From contig CAZTLI010000224.1 of assembly GCA_964614375.1 (NCBI GenBank), positions 1 through 8,554 on the forward strand: a DNA stretch of 8,554 nucleotides, given 5' to 3'. How positions within the stretch are numbered: position 1 is the first letter of the stretch; every line of letters begins with the position of its first letter. The DNA is from CAZTLI01 sp964614375. GTDB taxonomy: Bacteria > Chloroflexota > Anaerolineae > Aggregatilineales > Phototrophicaceae. The notes beneath the pieces were generated by a model. That model saw only the letters and a list, made by a program, of their open reading frames with translations. It made no database searches and had not been told where the DNA came from. Below, in pieces: positions 6,904 through 8,554 of the stretch. A program made the position numbers and the translations under genes.

Positions 6904-6960
6904 TCTATATAGACAGCACAACCGAGAGATTGCAATCGCCCGGTGAAAGTTCTCATGAGA
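6904..6960 (+). promoter_or_regulatory. Leader of the sigma-factor operon with three perfect 10-bp palindromes
   Basis: The leader holds TCTATATAGA (6904-6913), GATTGCAATC (6928-6937) and TCTCATGAGA (6951-6960), each a perfect 10-bp palindrome, with centres 24 and 23 bp apart. The first contains a -10-like TATATA (6906-6911). The last contains the only Shine-Dalgarno-like bases (GAGA) before the ATG at 6968. No good sigma-70 -35 is present. GAAAC (6880-6884) followed 19 nt later by TCTA loosely resembles an ECF-type promoter, which would suggest autoregulation. In addition TTCACCG (6874-6880) and CGGTGAA (6941-6947) form a 7-bp inverted pair. The rest of the intergenic region from 6725 shows nothing else recognisable. 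Confidence 0.45.
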
Positions 6961-6967
6961 TAGTGCC

Positions 6968-7549
6968 ATGATTTTGATCGTCTTACCTGATGTGACCACC
7001 GACGCACGCCTGCTGCTGCGGGTGCGCGCCGGCGACGAAGACGCCATCATCAGCGTCTACCAGACCTATCTGCCGCCTTTGTATCAATATGTGCGGCTGC
7101 GGGTGGGTGATAATGCGCTTGCGGAGGACATCGTGAGTGACATCTTTGTGAAGCTAATCGACTCCATCGGCAAAGCCAGCGCGCCACATTCCAGCTTGCG
7201 CGGGTGGTTGTTCCGTGTTGCCCGCAGCGAAATCGCCCAGCATTATGGCGAAAAGCAGCATCTCTCGCTGACGAACATGGAAGAATGGCTGCCCGCGTCA
7301 TCTATCACCAATCCCGAAACACAGGTGATGGAAACAGGCGGTATCGAACGTGTGCGGCAAGCTGTGCGAATGCTCAAAGCTGAACATCAAGAGGTCTTAA
7401 TCCTGCGTTTTGGGCAGGTGTTGAGCTTGCAGGAGACTGCCGACATCATGGGCAAAAGCATCAGCGCCATCAAATCGCTGCAATTCCGCGCCCTCGCTAC
7501 GCTCCGGCAGATACTCGATGCACCGTACCCGGAGGTGAATCATGGCTGA
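6968..7549 (+). CDS. ECF-type RNA polymerase sigma-70 factor
   Basis: This 193-residue extracytoplasmic-function sigma factor should direct RNA polymerase to a specific set of promoters in response to a signal handled by its partner. Region 2 spans about residues 27-93: the core-binding part contains AEDIVSDIFVKLID (52-65), and the -10-recognition part includes SLRGWLFRVARSEIAQHY (76-93). A linker follows (94-127). Region 4 covers about 128-185, with the helix-turn-helix LSLQETADIMGKSISAIKS (152-170) that reads the -35 element. There is no region 1 or 3, as expected for ECF factors, and no extra C-terminal domain. The start ATG has only a weak GAGA Shine-Dalgarno 7 nt upstream, lying inside a palindrome. 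The stop codon overlaps the start of the next gene by 8 nt, which implies translational coupling and a functional pair. Confidence 0.93.
   Translation: MILIVLPDVTTDARLLLRVRAGDEDAIISVYQTYLPPLYQYVRLRVGDNALAEDIVSDIFVKLIDSIGKASAPHSSLRGWLFRVARSEIAQHYGEKQHLSLTNMEEWLPASSITNPETQVMETGGIERVRQAVRMLKAEHQEVLILRFGQVLSLQETADIMGKSISAIKSLQFRALATLRQILDAPYPEVNHG
7531..7544 (+). promoter_or_regulatory. Strong ribosome binding site inside the sigma gene for the VWA protein
   Basis: GGAGG (7531-7535) lies 6 nt before the ATG at 7542 and within the last codons of the sigma gene. This fixes the downstream start and its 8-nt overlap with the sigma stop codon. Confidence 0.85.
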
Positions 7550-8554
7550 ACAAAGCGACAGGGACTTCCTCAACGCGCTTGAAGACTGCATCACCCGGTT
7601 ACAATCCGGCGAGACGATTGACTCATGTATCCGTGACTATCCACAGTACGCCGAACGCCTGCGTGCCCTGCTCTCTACCGGGTTACAGGTGCGGCGTGCC
7701 TATGATGCCTCCGGCGAATTGGACGCGGTGGGACAGCGGGTGGAAATGCGCCTGCGGACTGCCCTCTATTCCCGGCGGCGGAAAAGGGGACACAACATGA
7801 ATAGCAATCGTCGTATCTTAATGGGCGCGCTCGCCGCTGTCGTTATCGTCGCCGTGTTTGGCGTGGCGCTGCTATTGACTTCAATCAATTTCAGCGAACC
7901 TTCGCCATTAGAAATAACTGGCACAGCGATAACCCGAAGAAATCCAACTACCGACGCCTACTTATCGCAAACACAGGTCGCTGTCGCACCCACCAACGAG
8001 CCGAATATTCAAGGCACGCCACTGCCGCAGGCAACTGGCGCCCGTGCCACCGGCGCGCCGATACAACCGACAAATCTTCCATCTGTGACCGTCACTGGAA
8101 CACCCGCACCAGGTGCGACCGCCCAATCGACAATGGGTATGACCGGCGCGCCTCAAATGGAAATGACCGCCACTGCGCCAGCCATGACAATGCAGGCGGT
8201 GGACACGCCAACGTCAAATATCCCGATGACGGCGACACAATTGGCATCTCAGGTCTCCACCCCATCAGGAGCAGGACTCCCGGTAGGAGGTGCAGCCACA
8301 CCACAACCAGAGATACCGCCAGGCATTCCTGACATCCCGCCCGATATGTTTTTCGAGGACTATGGCGTCAATCCCTTCCTCGATACAGAAGATGACCATC
8401 TGAGCACATTCGCGATGGATGTGGATACGGCGTCGTATACCCTCGCGCGGGGCTTCTTGTTGACCAATGGCACACTGCCCCCACCAGACGCGATTCGTCC
8501 AGAAGAATTCATCAACTACTTCGACGCGGGTTATGCGCCGCCCGAAGGTGACGA
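7542..8554 (+). CDS. Membrane-anchored YfbK-type von Willebrand factor A protein with N-terminal anti-sigma-like domain (3' end outside window)
   Basis: The frame stays open for 337 codons to the window edge. Residues 1 to about 75 are a soluble helical domain with the pattern LEDCITRLQSGETIDSCI and YPQYAERLRALL. I know this pattern as recurring beside ECF sigma factors in Chloroflexota and Planctomycetes, which suggests a sigma-binding or anti-sigma role (inference). A basic patch (78-91) precedes one transmembrane helix (about 93-114), so the N terminus should be cytoplasmic and the rest outside. Residues 118-268 are a Pro/Thr/Ala/Gly-rich linker with three Met-x-Met motifs (198-200, 206-208, 215-217). 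From residue 274, YGVNPFLDTEDDHLSTF, MDVDTASYTLARGFL and LPPPDAIRPEEFINYF match the N-terminal segment of YfbK-type VWA proteins; the VWA domain with its MIDAS site should follow beyond the window. An in-frame ATG at 7797 (Met86) with AAGGGG 8 nt upstream could give a shorter form. Confidence 0.85.
   Translation, partial: MAEQSDRDFLNALEDCITRLQSGETIDSCIRDYPQYAERLRALLSTGLQVRRAYDASGELDAVGQRVEMRLRTALYSRRRKRGHNMNSNRRILMGALAAVVIVAVFGVALLLTSINFSEPSPLEITGTAITRRNPTTDAYLSQTQVAVAPTNEPNIQGTPLPQATGARATGAPIQPTNLPSVTVTGTPAPGATAQSTMGMTGAPQMEMTATAPAMTMQAVDTPTSNIPMTATQLASQVSTPSGAGLPVGGAATPQPEIPPGIPDIPPDMFFEDYGVNPFLDTEDDHLSTFAMDVDTASYTLARGFLLTNGTLPPPDAIRPEEFINYFDAGYAPPEGD

Noticed and set aside
6725..6967. Possible tRNA-Sec or other structured RNA gene between selA and the sigma gene
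   Set aside because: No T-arm GGTTCGA-like motif, no long acceptor stem and no CCA end were found on either strand.
7579..7800. A 73-codon plus-strand frame inside the start of the VWA gene
   Set aside because: It overlaps the well-supported frame beginning at 7542, has no Shine-Dalgarno or recognisable motif, and is a shadow frame.

Overview
The window looks like a stretch of bacterial chromosome of moderate G+C content. It is probably from a member of the Chloroflexota (Anaerolineae-like). That placement is inference: it rests on the overall style of the proteins and on the acidic/LRALL-type N-terminal domain that follows the ECF sigma factor, which I associate with Chloroflexota and Planctomycetes. 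No rRNA, tRNA, CRISPR array, insertion sequence or phage gene is visible.

Left and centre (1-6724): six genes, all on the minus strand. In transcription order (right to left) they are selA (selenocysteine synthase), a 146-residue protein of unknown function, a LysN-like PLP aminotransferase, an M24 metallopeptidase of the Xaa-Pro type, an FprA/adrenodoxin-reductase-type NADPH:ferredoxin reductase, and the N-terminal part of a secreted cyclophilin-type peptidyl-prolyl isomerase that runs off the left edge. This is not one tight operon. Gaps are about 100-170 bp, two intrinsic terminators separate transcription units (after the aminotransferase and after the reductase), and several gaps carry their own promoter-like elements. 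The genes look like individually regulated housekeeping functions: selenium incorporation, amino-acid and peptide turnover, redox supply and extracytoplasmic protein folding.

Right (6968-8554): after a 242-bp divergent intergenic region, the plus strand carries a two-gene unit. The first gene is an ECF-type sigma-70 factor. The second overlaps it by 8 nt and stays open to the window edge (337 codons seen). It encodes a membrane protein with a small cytoplasmic helical domain, one transmembrane helix, a long Pro/Thr/Ala linker with three Met-x-Met motifs, and then the N-terminal segment typical of YfbK-type von Willebrand factor A (VWA) proteins. The likely logic is a sigma factor paired with a membrane-bound partner that combines an anti-sigma-like cytoplasmic domain and an extracytoplasmic VWA sensor or adhesion module.

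The most notable features are that sigma/VWA pair with a possible internal second start, three perfect 10-bp palindromes at 23-24 bp spacing in the sigma leader, a tandem 14-bp repeat placed for activation or repression of the reductase promoter, and a palindrome over the -35 element of the unknown gene.
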